NCBI GenBank assembly: GCA_946187475.1
Contig: CAMHRJ010000067.1
Span: 1-9,201, forward strand
Reading direction: 5' to 3'
Length of the DNA stretch: 9,201 nt
Origin: an uncultured Clostridia bacterium
Lineage (GTDB): Bacteria; Bacillota; Clostridia; Oscillospirales; Oscillospiraceae
In this document: positions 1 through 5,954 of the stretch, in pieces
Layout: each line of letters starts with the position of its first letter
Position numbering within the stretch: the first letter of the stretch is position 1
The notes under the pieces: model-generated
The model's input: the letters and a program-made list of their open reading frames with translations, nothing else
Databases searched by the model: none
Told to the model about the DNA's origin: nothing
Position numbers and translations under genes: made by a program

Positions 1-240
1 GTCATCCTGAACAAGGTTGCCGACAGTGAGAACCCGAACTTCGGCTTCGACGCCGCCAACGACCAGTACGGCGACATGCTCGCGATGGGCATCGTCGACC
101 CGACCAAGGTCTGCCGCAGCGCGCTGGAGAACGCCGCTTCCGTGGCGGCCATGGTGCTGACCACCGAGAGCCTCGTGGCCGACATCCCGGAGAAGAATCC
201 GCCGATGCCCGCTGCTCCCGACATGGGCGGCATGTACTAA
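1..240 (+). CDS. groEL: Chaperonin GroEL (Hsp60), C-terminal fragment
   Basis: The frame is open from base 1 and encodes the last 79 residues of GroEL, the ATP-dependent cytosolic chaperonin that folds proteins inside a double heptameric ring. Recognisable landmarks are the equatorial-domain stretch GFDAANDQYGDM, then MGIVDPTKVCRSALENAASV and AAMVLTTESLVAD, all highly conserved in the family. These include the Asp of the DPTKV region near the nucleotide pocket. The protein ends PDMGGMY, a short version of the Gly-Gly-Met tail that projects into the ring cavity. The start and the usual upstream groES lie outside the window. An intrinsic terminator follows 134 bases after the stop. Identity is very secure; only the extent is incomplete. 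Confidence 0.97.
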   Translation, partial: VILNKVADSENPNFGFDAANDQYGDMLAMGIVDPTKVCRSALENAASVAAMVLTTESLVADIPEKNPPMPAAPDMGGMY

Positions 241-323
241 GATGTAACTTTCGAGTGAGAAAGCAAGCAAATTAGTATCCATTCTTCATGAAAACGCAAA
301 CTTTTAAATGCGAAAAGTTCGAG

Positions 324-345
324 CTTACGCAGACCTTACGCAGAA
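324..345. repeat. Tandem duplication of an 11-base unit
   Basis: CTTACGCAGAC is followed immediately by CTTACGCAGAA, two copies differing only in the last base. They lie in the untranslated region between groEL and its terminator. This is most simply a small replication-slippage duplication; no function is apparent. Confidence 0.6.
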
Positions 346-374
346 AGCTTTGCGCCTAATGAGTAACTATGAAG

Positions 375-410
375 AAGCCTCTGAATCATCAAATGGTTCA
401 GAGGCTTTTT
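375..410 (+). terminator. Intrinsic terminator of the groEL transcript
   Basis: The stem GCCTCTGAATCA (377-388) pairs with TGGTTCAGAGGC (394-405), with one G-U pair and a five-base loop. It is followed at once by TTTTT (406-410), and AA before the stem extends the pairing into the U tract. It ends transcription arriving from groEL. On the opposite strand the sequence after the hairpin is only CTTCTTC, so termination in that direction would be weak. Confidence 0.88.
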
Positions 411-412
411 CA

Positions 413-478
413 TTACTGGATCTCAAACGCTGCAAAGTCCAGGCTTCCGCCGCCCTCGTAGACGAAATATAGATCCCC
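413..478 (-). pseudogene. C-terminal relic of a CBM6-like glycosidase
   Basis: Read on the minus strand, this stretch encodes LYFVYEGGGSLDFAAFEIQ followed by TAA (413-415). That pattern, LYFV-x-EG then a small loop and a SLDF-type final strand, is how many family 6 carbohydrate-binding modules end at the C-terminus of secreted glycoside hydrolases of gut bacteria. Only about 20 residues are recognisable. Upstream the frame runs into the GC-rich hairpin at 473-512 and no longer resembles the family, and there is no start codon with a ribosome binding site. It is best explained as the stub left by a deletion or insertion. The match is from memory of the family, over a very short length, so chance remains possible. 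Confidence 0.42.
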
Positions 479-512
479 CAGGGAATGAGCTTTCGCTCGT
501 CCCCTGGGGGAT
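473..512. terminator. GC-rich hairpin downstream of hppA, probable terminator
   Basis: ATCCCCCAGGG (473-483) pairs perfectly with CCCTGGGGGAT (502-512), and inside it GAGC (487-490) can pair with GCTC (495-498). It lies about 75 bases past the hppA stop, between two convergent transcripts. The tail is poor on both sides: TTTC on the plus strand and CTATATTT on the minus strand. It may terminate hppA weakly or in both directions. The imperfect minus-strand U tract fits the idea that the sequence after it was replaced by a deletion junction. Confidence 0.6.
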
Positions 513-585
513 TTTCGATCAAAGCGTATTGCTCAAGAGCAGCAGCTTCTTCCCTTCTCTCGATCCATAGTCAGCGTTTCCAGCA

Positions 586-2673
586 TCAGAGCAAACCTAC
601 CAGGTTGAAAGCCAGGATCAGGCCGGAAAACACGATTGAGACCGTGGAGCAGAGCTTGATCAGAATGTTCAGGCTTGGGCCAGCGGTGTCCTTCAGCGGG
701 TCGCCTACCGTGTCGCCCACAACAGCTGCCCTGTGCTGCTCGCTGCCCTTGCCTCCGTGGTGCCCCGCTTCGATATACTTTTTGGCGTTATCCCAGGCGC
801 CGCCGGCGTTGGACATAAACACCGCCATGGCAAAGCCGGATACGGAGACGCCGCCCAGCATCCCCACCACGCCGACCGGGCCCAGCAGCAGGCCTGTCAC
901 GATGGGCACGATCACTGCCACCAGAGCGGGAGCGATCATCTCATGCAGTGCCCCCTTGGTGCACAGCGCAACACACTTGGCGTATTCCGGATCCGCCTGA
1001 TAGTCCATGATTCCCTGGATCTCCTTGAATTGGCGGCGGACCTCCAGAACAATGGACTGGGCCGCCCGTTCCACGCCGTCCATGGTGAGGGAGGAGAAGA
1101 GGAAGGCCAGCAGCGTACCAATAAACAGCCCCACCAGCATCAGGGGATTGGTAAGGGACAGGTCCAGCACCTCCTCGGTTTTGGCCTGTACTATGTCCAC
1201 ATAGCTCACCAGCAGCGCCAGCGCGGTAAGAGAGGCGGAGCCGATGGCAAAGCCCTTGCCGGTGGCGGCGGTGGTGTTTCCCAGGGAGTCCAGCGCGTCG
1301 GTGCGCTCCCGCACTTCTTCGGGCAGCTCCGCCATCTGGGCGATGCCCCCGGCGTTGTCGGCAACGGGGCCATAGGCGTCGGTTGCCAGCGTAATGCCCA
1401 GGGTAGAGAGCATGCCCACGCCTGCGATGCCGATGCCATAGAGCCCCTGGTCAAAGGATTTTGCCCCGCCGGCCGCAAAAAAGCTCAGCAGCACCGCCGC
1501 CGCCACCACCAGGATCGACACCATGGTGGAGCGCATGCCCAGGGACAGGCCCCCGATGATGATGGTAGCGCTGCCGGTCTCGCTCTCCTGGGCCAGCTCC
1601 CGGGTGGGCCTGTAGGTATCCGAGGTGTAGTACTCGGTAAAATAGCCGATCACGCATCCCCCCACCAGGCCGCTGAGGATGGCGATATACACGCCCCAGC
1701 TGCCGATCAGGAGCTTGGTCAGCGGCGCTGCCAGTACGGCCGCCAGAATGGCCGCGGAATAGGTGCCGATGCGCAGGCTGCGCAGAAGCGCCTCCTGGCT
1801 GGCATTTTCCTTGGTTCGGATCAGAAAGGACCCCAGGATCGAGCACAGTATGCCGCACACCGCAAGCAGCAGCGGCAGCAGCATTCCCCGAAAGCCATAG
1901 CCAGCGATTCCGCCCAGGGCAAAGGTAGCCAGGATCGAGCCCACATAGCTCTCGTAGAGGTCCGCGCCCATACCGGCCACGTCGCCCACATTGTCGCCAA
2001 CATTGTCCGCAATGGTGGCGGGGTTGCGCGGGTCATCCTCGGGAATCCCCGCCTCCACCTTGCCCACCAGGTCAGCGCCAACGTCGGCAGCCTTGGTATA
2101 GATGCCGCCGCCCACGCGGGCAAACAGCGCCATGAAGCTGGCGCCCATGCCGTTCATGACCATGACAGAGCCGATTTTCTCCGGCTCGGCATAGCCCAGG
2201 CCGTAACGCAGCAGGAAAAACCACAGGGTCACATCCAGCATGCCCAGGCCAACCACGGAAAAGCCCATCACGCTGCCGGAGGAGAAGGCTACCTTCAGCC
2301 CCTGGTTCAGGCTTTCCCTGGCTGCGTTGGCGGTGCGTGCGTTCGCAGAGGTTGCGATACGCATGCCGATGAAGCCCGCCAGCATGGAGAAGATCCCGCC
2401 GGTGAGGAACGCGAAGGGCGTCACCCGGGAGAGCATTTGCCCGCCGGAGGCGAAGGCCAGCACCAGAAGCAGCAGGAATACGATGGCAAAAACCTTAAAC
2501 ACCGTGGTATACTGATGCTTCAGATAGGCATTCGCGCCAGCCCGGATGGCCGCTGCGATCTTCTGCATGCGCTCATTGCCTTCGGAGACCGAAAGCACCC
2601 TCCGTCTCTGCAGAGCAGCAAAGCCCAAAGCCAGAGCAGAGCCCAAAAAACCAAGCAAGAAATATCGTTCCAT
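586..2673 (-). CDS. hppA: K+-dependent membrane pyrophosphatase, probably Na+-pumping
   Basis: This 695-residue, multi-spanning membrane protein has the normal length for the family. It hydrolyses cytosolic pyrophosphate and exports Na+ and/or H+. The PPi-binding signature DVGADLVGKVE is at residues 197-207, followed by the Asp-rich DNVGDNVGDVAG segment (223-234). A second acidic cluster, DAYGPVADN, is near 432-440, and the conserved C-terminal stretch AWDNAKKYIE plus GDTVGDPLKDTAGPS completes the active site. GNTTAATGKG (465-474) has Ala at 469 where K+-independent enzymes have Lys, so K+ activation is predicted. DLYES (238-242) carries the Glu typical of Na+-transporting members (Glu246 in the Thermotoga maritima enzyme). 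The ATG is preceded by AAAGGAAG. It starts 18 bases after the kinase stop, so the two are probably co-transcribed. Na+ specificity is inferred; H+ co-transport cannot be excluded. Confidence 0.96.
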   Translation of the reverse strand: MERYFLLGFLGSALALGFAALQRRRVLSVSEGNERMQKIAAAIRAGANAYLKHQYTTVFKVFAIVFLLLLVLAFASGGQMLSRVTPFAFLTGGIFSMLAGFIGMRIATSANARTANAARESLNQGLKVAFSSGSVMGFSVVGLGMLDVTLWFFLLRYGLGYAEPEKIGSVMVMNGMGASFMALFARVGGGIYTKAADVGADLVGKVEAGIPEDDPRNPATIADNVGDNVGDVAGMGADLYESYVGSILATFALGGIAGYGFRGMLLPLLLAVCGILCSILGSFLIRTKENASQEALLRSLRIGTYSAAILAAVLAAPLTKLLIGSWGVYIAILSGLVGGCVIGYFTEYYTSDTYRPTRELAQESETGSATIIIGGLSLGMRSTMVSILVVAAAVLLSFFAAGGAKSFDQGLYGIGIAGVGMLSTLGITLATDAYGPVADNAGGIAQMAELPEEVRERTDALDSLGNTTAATGKGFAIGSASLTALALLVSYVDIVQAKTEEVLDLSLTNPLMLVGLFIGTLLAFLFSSLTMDGVERAAQSIVLEVRRQFKEIQGIMDYQADPEYAKCVALCTKGALHEMIAPALVAVIVPIVTGLLLGPVGVVGMLGGVSVSGFAMAVFMSNAGGAWDNAKKYIEAGHHGGKGSEQHRAAVVGDTVGDPLKDTAGPSLNILIKLCSTVSIVFSGLILAFNLVGLL

Positions 2674-2691
2674 TCCGCTTCTTCCTTTCTC

Positions 2692-3570
2692 TCAATAGAA
2701 TTCCCGGATATATGCCTTCACGTCGGCAAGGCTGCCCCGAAACACACCGGGAGTCTCCATTTTCAGGGAGACGCAGGCTGTTGCGTAGAGCAGCGCCTCC
2801 TCCATATCGTGCCCAGTCATCCGCATGGCCAAATACGCACCGAAGGTAGTATCCCCCCGGCCAGTTCGCCCGGAGAGATTGCGCGCCTTCACCGGACAGC
2901 GGAACACCCTCTCCCCGTTGCATACCAGCATTTCCGCATTGTGGGAAACCATGACCTCTCCGGCGCCCCAGGCCACCAGCTGTCTGGCAGCGGCTTCCCG
3001 GTCACGCAGGCCCGTGAGCATCTCCGCCTCGGCGGCGTCGGTTTTGAAAAAGTTCATCCAGGGCAGGAAGCGCAGCTTCTCCTGCCAATCATGCAGCGCC
3101 ATGGGGCCGCCCTCGTTGTGCCGCAAAAAGCCCTGGGCATCCGCTGAAAGCAGCCCTCGCCTGTGCAGCTCCTCCAACAGCTCGTCAGGGAAATCGCCGT
3201 ACAGCAGTCCCGCCAGATGGCAGAGCTTCCAGGAGATCGCCGGCAGCTCTGCCGGCAAAATGGGGTCAGACTGGGCGGCGCAGCCGGATCTGCGGCGCTC
3301 CCGGTCCGGTGTGAAATACTCATTGCGCATTAGCGTTGTCTTTGCCGACGGAAGAAGGGCTTTGTCCTCCTCAGGCATCTGGAATACGTCCAGAATGTCC
3401 CGGTCCTCCGGGGCGATCTTCACCGCCGCGAAGACGCTGGCTCCCATGGCCCGTGCTGCCGGCGTGCAGAAGGTCACGGCACCCCCGGCACTCCGATCCT
3501 CTGCGCCGGTATAGTCGATGTTCACGTCTCTCGTGGCAGGGCCCAGGATCATCAAATCATATGGTTTCAT
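2692..3570 (-). CDS. PfkB-family kinase, TM0415-like (possible cyclitol/sugar kinase)
   Basis: This 292-residue ribokinase-fold kinase would use ATP to phosphorylate a hydroxyl of a sugar, cyclitol or nucleoside. Visible family features are an N-terminal substrate-binding GG (29-30), SADAQGFLR (142-150), KTDAAEAEMLTG (176-187) and the C-terminal anion hole/catalytic segment SGRTGRGDTTF (233-243), with Asp240 as the expected base. The anion hole is GRGD rather than the common GAGD. ADAQGF, TGRGDT and a closing VSLKMETPG match, from memory, the Thermotoga maritima kinase TM0415, which has been linked to myo-inositol. That makes a cyclitol substrate a candidate, not a conclusion. The ATG at 3570 is preceded by GAGGGG seven bases away; the TTG 15 bases upstream lies in that ribosome binding site and is rejected. 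A terminator sits immediately upstream, so expression may depend on readthrough. hppA follows 18 bases downstream. Confidence 0.9.
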   Translation of the reverse strand: MKPYDLMILGPATRDVNIDYTGAEDRSAGGAVTFCTPAARAMGASVFAAVKIAPEDRDILDVFQMPEEDKALLPSAKTTLMRNEYFTPDRERRRSGCAAQSDPILPAELPAISWKLCHLAGLLYGDFPDELLEELHRRGLLSADAQGFLRHNEGGPMALHDWQEKLRFLPWMNFFKTDAAEAEMLTGLRDREAAARQLVAWGAGEVMVSHNAEMLVCNGERVFRCPVKARNLSGRTGRGDTTFGAYLAMRMTGHDMEEALLYATACVSLKMETPGVFRGSLADVKAYIREFY

Positions 3571-3583
3571 ATTGTATCCCCTC

Positions 3584-3621
3584 AAAAAAAGCTTCCCGCC
3601 CGCTTCTGTCGGAGCGGGCGG
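3584..3621 (-). terminator. Intrinsic terminator after the phosphoglycerate mutase gene
   Basis: On the minus strand the stem CCGCCCGCT (3613-3621) pairs with AGCGGGCGG (3596-3604) around an eight-base loop. After a short GGAAGC it runs into seven T (3590-3584). It begins about 19 bases past the mutase stop, and its U tract ends directly at the ribosome binding site of the downstream kinase. There is almost no room for a separate promoter between them, so it may act as a partial terminator that lowers expression of the kinase and hppA. Confidence 0.8.
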
Positions 3622-3639
3622 CGGCTTTGCGCCGAAGTG

Positions 3640-5208
3640 TCAGGCCTGGTATTCGGTCCCTGTGCCAATGGTCATGGCATCATAGGCCCGCCTGACCTTG
3701 GCATAGTTCTTGTCCCGGTCCAGGGCAATCCCGCGGCCCACGCCGTCCACGATCACGCCGCGGCCGATGGCGGCGAGCTTTTCGTCCAGCGCCCGGAGCA
3801 TGGCGGGCGCGGAGCCCGGCTCGGTGCTGCGCCCGTCGAAGATGATGTGCAGATAGACCTGCTCCACCCCCTCGGCCATCTCCGTCAGCATCAGGGGGTA
3901 GTCGATGCAGCCATGGCTGGATTTCTCCGTCAAGTAGGCCAGCAGGTGCAGAGCGGTCCCCTCTTCCCTGGCTGCGTCTATGGCATGAAGGAAGACGGGG
4001 TTGCGTTTGAAAGAGCCGTCCTGAATGGCCTGATCCATGCGCACGTCATCCTGTGCTACGATCCGGCCGGCACCAAGGTTGTTGTGTCCGGCCTCGGAGT
4101 TGCCGGCCTTGCCCGCTTTCAGGCCTACGTCCTCGCCGGAAGCGCGCAGCTTGCTGTGGGGGTATTTAGCCAGCATCTCGTCCCACTCGGGGGTCTTGGC
4201 TAAATAGATGGCGTCGCCCTCGTCCCCGGTTCCGAAGCCCCAGCCATCCAGGATGATGAGCATCATCCTGTCGTTTTTAAAGTCCGGCGTCTCCATGAGG
4301 CTCCGTCCCGTCATCTCCGCCGGCTGCTCCAGCCCCAGCACCGAGAGGATGGTGGGGGCCACATCCCCCAGGCGGCCATCCCGCAGCTGTACTTCCCTGC
4401 CCTTGGGATCCAGGATCAGGAAGGGCACCAGGTTGGTGGTGTGGGCCACATGGGGCTTGCCCTCCTTGGTGTAGAGTGCCTCAATATTGCCGTGGTCGGC
4501 GGTGGCTGCCACCACATAGCCCTTGTCCCTGGCATAGTGGGCAACCTGACTTACATAGCGGCTGATGGCCGCAGCGGCTTCCAGCTTGGCGTCCTTATTG
4601 GCTGTGTGGCCAATGACGTCGCCGTTGGCAAAGTTCGTGACGATAAAGTCATAGCCTTCGTCCACGGCCTGCTCCACTTTTTCGGCTACGGTGGGCAGAC
4701 TCAGCTCCGGCTTCTGGTCGAAGGGGATCCCCTTGGGCGAGGGAATGCACAGATCCGTCTCTCCCGGGAAGGGCTGGTTATAGCCGCCGTTGAAGAAGAA
4801 GGTCACGTGGGCAAACTTCTCTGATTCTGAGCAGTGGAACTGCCGCAGCCCCGCCTCACTGAGAACCTGAGCCAGAGGCTTCTCTACCCGCTCAGGAGCA
4901 AAGGCGATGGGAAGACTCTTGAACTTTTCGTGATACATAGTCATGATCGCGAAATCCAGCTTATCCAGATACTCACGCTCAAAATGGGGGAAATCCGCTT
5001 CGGTAAAGGCCTCGGTCAACTCGATCTCCCGCTCTCCCCGGCGGCAGCAGAACACCACGTGGTCGCCGTTTTTGATCTTGCCCACAGGCTCACCCTTCTC
5101 ATCCACGAGGACCATAGGCTCCAGGGAGTAATCGGTCTGCCCCTGGGTATAGGCTTTCTCCACCGCCCTGGCCAGTGCCTCGCCTCCGTGAAAGCTTTTG
5201 TCAAACAT
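3640..5208 (-). CDS. gpmI: Circularly permuted cofactor-independent phosphoglycerate mutase
   Basis: This 522-residue metalloenzyme of the alkaline-phosphatase superfamily matches iPGM, which interconverts 3- and 2-phosphoglycerate through a phosphoserine. The order of parts is unusual. Residues 1-100 match the second part of the canonical transferase domain, with the Arg pair R57/R60 (canonical 261/264). Residues 101-305 match the canonical C-terminal phosphatase half: K131 (336), D197 and H201 (403, 407), ADHG with D238/H239 (444, 445), AHTTN with H256 (462), and the usual terminal GLEQPAEMTGRSL. After a linker of about nine residues the canonical N-terminus begins: LIILDGWG with D321 (12) and GNSEAGH with S371 (62). 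Then comes the first transferase part: H432 (123), R460 (153), R492 and R498 (185, 191). The protein ends GTGTEYQA, where canonical enzymes read GEGPTYRD and go on to the segment found here at residue 1. Asp154 is replaced by Ser461. The start at 5208 has AAGGAGGA seven bases upstream, overlapping the previous stop; longer in-frame starts reach only into the antiparallel frame of the HAD gene. The metal and phosphoserine chemistry looks intact; the true substrate is uncertain. Confidence 0.93.
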   Translation of the reverse strand: MFDKSFHGGEALARAVEKAYTQGQTDYSLEPMVLVDEKGEPVGKIKNGDHVVFCCRRGEREIELTEAFTEADFPHFEREYLDKLDFAIMTMYHEKFKSLPIAFAPERVEKPLAQVLSEAGLRQFHCSESEKFAHVTFFFNGGYNQPFPGETDLCIPSPKGIPFDQKPELSLPTVAEKVEQAVDEGYDFIVTNFANGDVIGHTANKDAKLEAAAAISRYVSQVAHYARDKGYVVAATADHGNIEALYTKEGKPHVAHTTNLVPFLILDPKGREVQLRDGRLGDVAPTILSVLGLEQPAEMTGRSLMETPDFKNDRMMLIILDGWGFGTGDEGDAIYLAKTPEWDEMLAKYPHSKLRASGEDVGLKAGKAGNSEAGHNNLGAGRIVAQDDVRMDQAIQDGSFKRNPVFLHAIDAAREEGTALHLLAYLTEKSSHGCIDYPLMLTEMAEGVEQVYLHIIFDGRSTEPGSAPAMLRALDEKLAAIGRGVIVDGVGRGIALDRDKNYAKVRRAYDAMTIGTGTEYQA

Positions 5209-5215
5209 ACTGTCT

Positions 5216-5223
5216 TCCTCCTT
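5216..5223 (-). promoter_or_regulatory. Ribosome binding site that fixes the gpmI start
   Basis: AAGGAGGA on the minus strand ends seven bases before the ATG at 5208, the best-placed start signal in the area. It matters because it shows the permuted mutase really begins at the transferase segment (MFDKSF) and is not missing a canonical N-terminus. It overlaps the TGA of the preceding HAD gene, as expected for coupled genes. Confidence 0.85.
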
Positions 5224-5954
5224 CAACGCAGCGGCGGGAAAATTTCCAGCAGCTGTGAAAAATGCGTAATAAACCGGTCCGGCCGGTTCTCGTCGGTGAC
5301 GGTCTGCGGTTTCTTGCCGGGGTACTGCACCGCCACCGTCATGCCCAGACCTGCGGCCTTGGCGCCGACGATATCCCGGTTCAGATTGTCCCCCACGTAA
5401 CAGGTGCGCTTGGGGTCTGAGCCGCATTCCTCCAAAGCGTAGTAATAGATAGCGGGGTGAGGCTTTCGGATCAGACACACAGAGGACTGCTGCACACTCT
5501 TGAAATAGGGGCGCAAGCCGTCACGATCCAGCCACTCATCGACCTCATGCGTGCCCACCAGATCACTGACAATGGCAAGCGTATAGCCGCGGGCGAATAG
5601 CTCCTTCACGGTTTCGATGCCGCCGTCGGTGACCACTCGCTCGCCCTTGGTGCGGCGATAGGCATAGGTCATCTCGTCCGCCGCGGCCTCCACCCGCTCC
5701 CGCGGGAAGTCATAGGCCAGCCAGCGTGTCCAGAGCTCCTTCACCGGCGCCTCGCAGTAGAAATGCAAGGCCCACTCCCGATACTTGTCATAGCGGGGCT
5801 CGATCACATTTTTATAAAACTTGATCGGGTCTTCATCGGTGCCCAGGCACCGGGTAATGCAGGCCTTGGCCTCCAGCTCATAGGCCGGATCCTTGCGGAT
5901 GACCCGGAAGGTGTCCCCAAGATCCACAAATATCGTATTGATGTTCTGTTCCAT
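5223..5954 (-). CDS. HAD-superfamily hydrolase A (DxGxT variant)
   Basis: This 243-residue cytosolic protein has a Rossmann-like HAD core and an all-helical C1 cap (about residues 18-110). Motif I is FVDLGDTF: Asp11 is the expected nucleophile, but residue 13, the acid/base Asp of true phosphatases, is Gly; another Asp follows at 14. Motif II is LAIVSD (Ser130), motif III IRKPHP (Lys164) and motif IV YVGDNLNRD (Asp189, Asp194). The cap carries YREWAL and ELWTRWL, shared with the two preceding genes. It is the fourth of four tandem paralogues and most similar to gene B, with VTDENRPDRFITHF near the end. The ATG overlaps the upstream stop (TGATG) behind GGGAGGT, so translation is probably coupled. 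The mutase gene starts 14 bases downstream. The substrate is unknown; phosphatase activity may be weak or absent. Confidence 0.88.
   Translation of the reverse strand: MEQNINTIFVDLGDTFRVIRKDPAYELEAKACITRCLGTDEDPIKFYKNVIEPRYDKYREWALHFYCEAPVKELWTRWLAYDFPRERVEAAADEMTYAYRRTKGERVVTDGGIETVKELFARGYTLAIVSDLVGTHEVDEWLDRDGLRPYFKSVQQSSVCLIRKPHPAIYYYALEECGSDPKRTCYVGDNLNRDIVGAKAAGLGMTVAVQYPGKKPQTVTDENRPDRFITHFSQLLEIFPPLR

Larger units (their letters stand above)
241..585. other. Gene-poor convergent junction between groEL and hppA
   Basis: This stretch of about 345 bases separates the plus-strand groEL from the minus-strand hppA. It contains, in order, an AT-rich part with a tandem 11-base repeat (324-345), the groEL terminator (375-410), a short minus-strand reading-frame relic resembling a CBM6 C-terminus (413-478), and a strong GC-rich hairpin (473-512). 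No intact gene with a ribosome binding site is visible on either strand. Short open frames here have neither a family resemblance nor a start signal. Confidence 0.7.

Noticed and set aside
733..3147. An 804-codon open frame on the plus strand opposite hppA and the kinase
   Set aside because: Its product is a Gly/His/Gln-rich sequence without family resemblance, it has no credible start signal, and it is antisense to two well-recognised genes. It arises from GC-rich third codon positions.
3571..3576. TACAAT just before the kinase ATG as a -10 promoter element
   Set aside because: On the minus strand it lies directly before the ATG and after the ribosome binding site, so a transcript started from it would lack that site; there is also no -35 at a suitable distance.
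3640..5208. The mutase gene as an accidental fusion of two broken gpmI fragments
   Set aside because: Each conserved segment is present exactly once, the two ends fit each other in one loop, no catalytic metal ligand is lost and the frame is uninterrupted. A random fusion would be expected to duplicate or lose parts.
5209..5478. A 90-residue N-terminal extension of the permuted mutase
   Set aside because: It overlaps HAD gene A in another frame, reads as Arg/Gly-rich shadow sequence, and a strong ribosome binding site lies right before the ATG at 5208. The missing canonical N-terminus is not here but in the second half of the protein.
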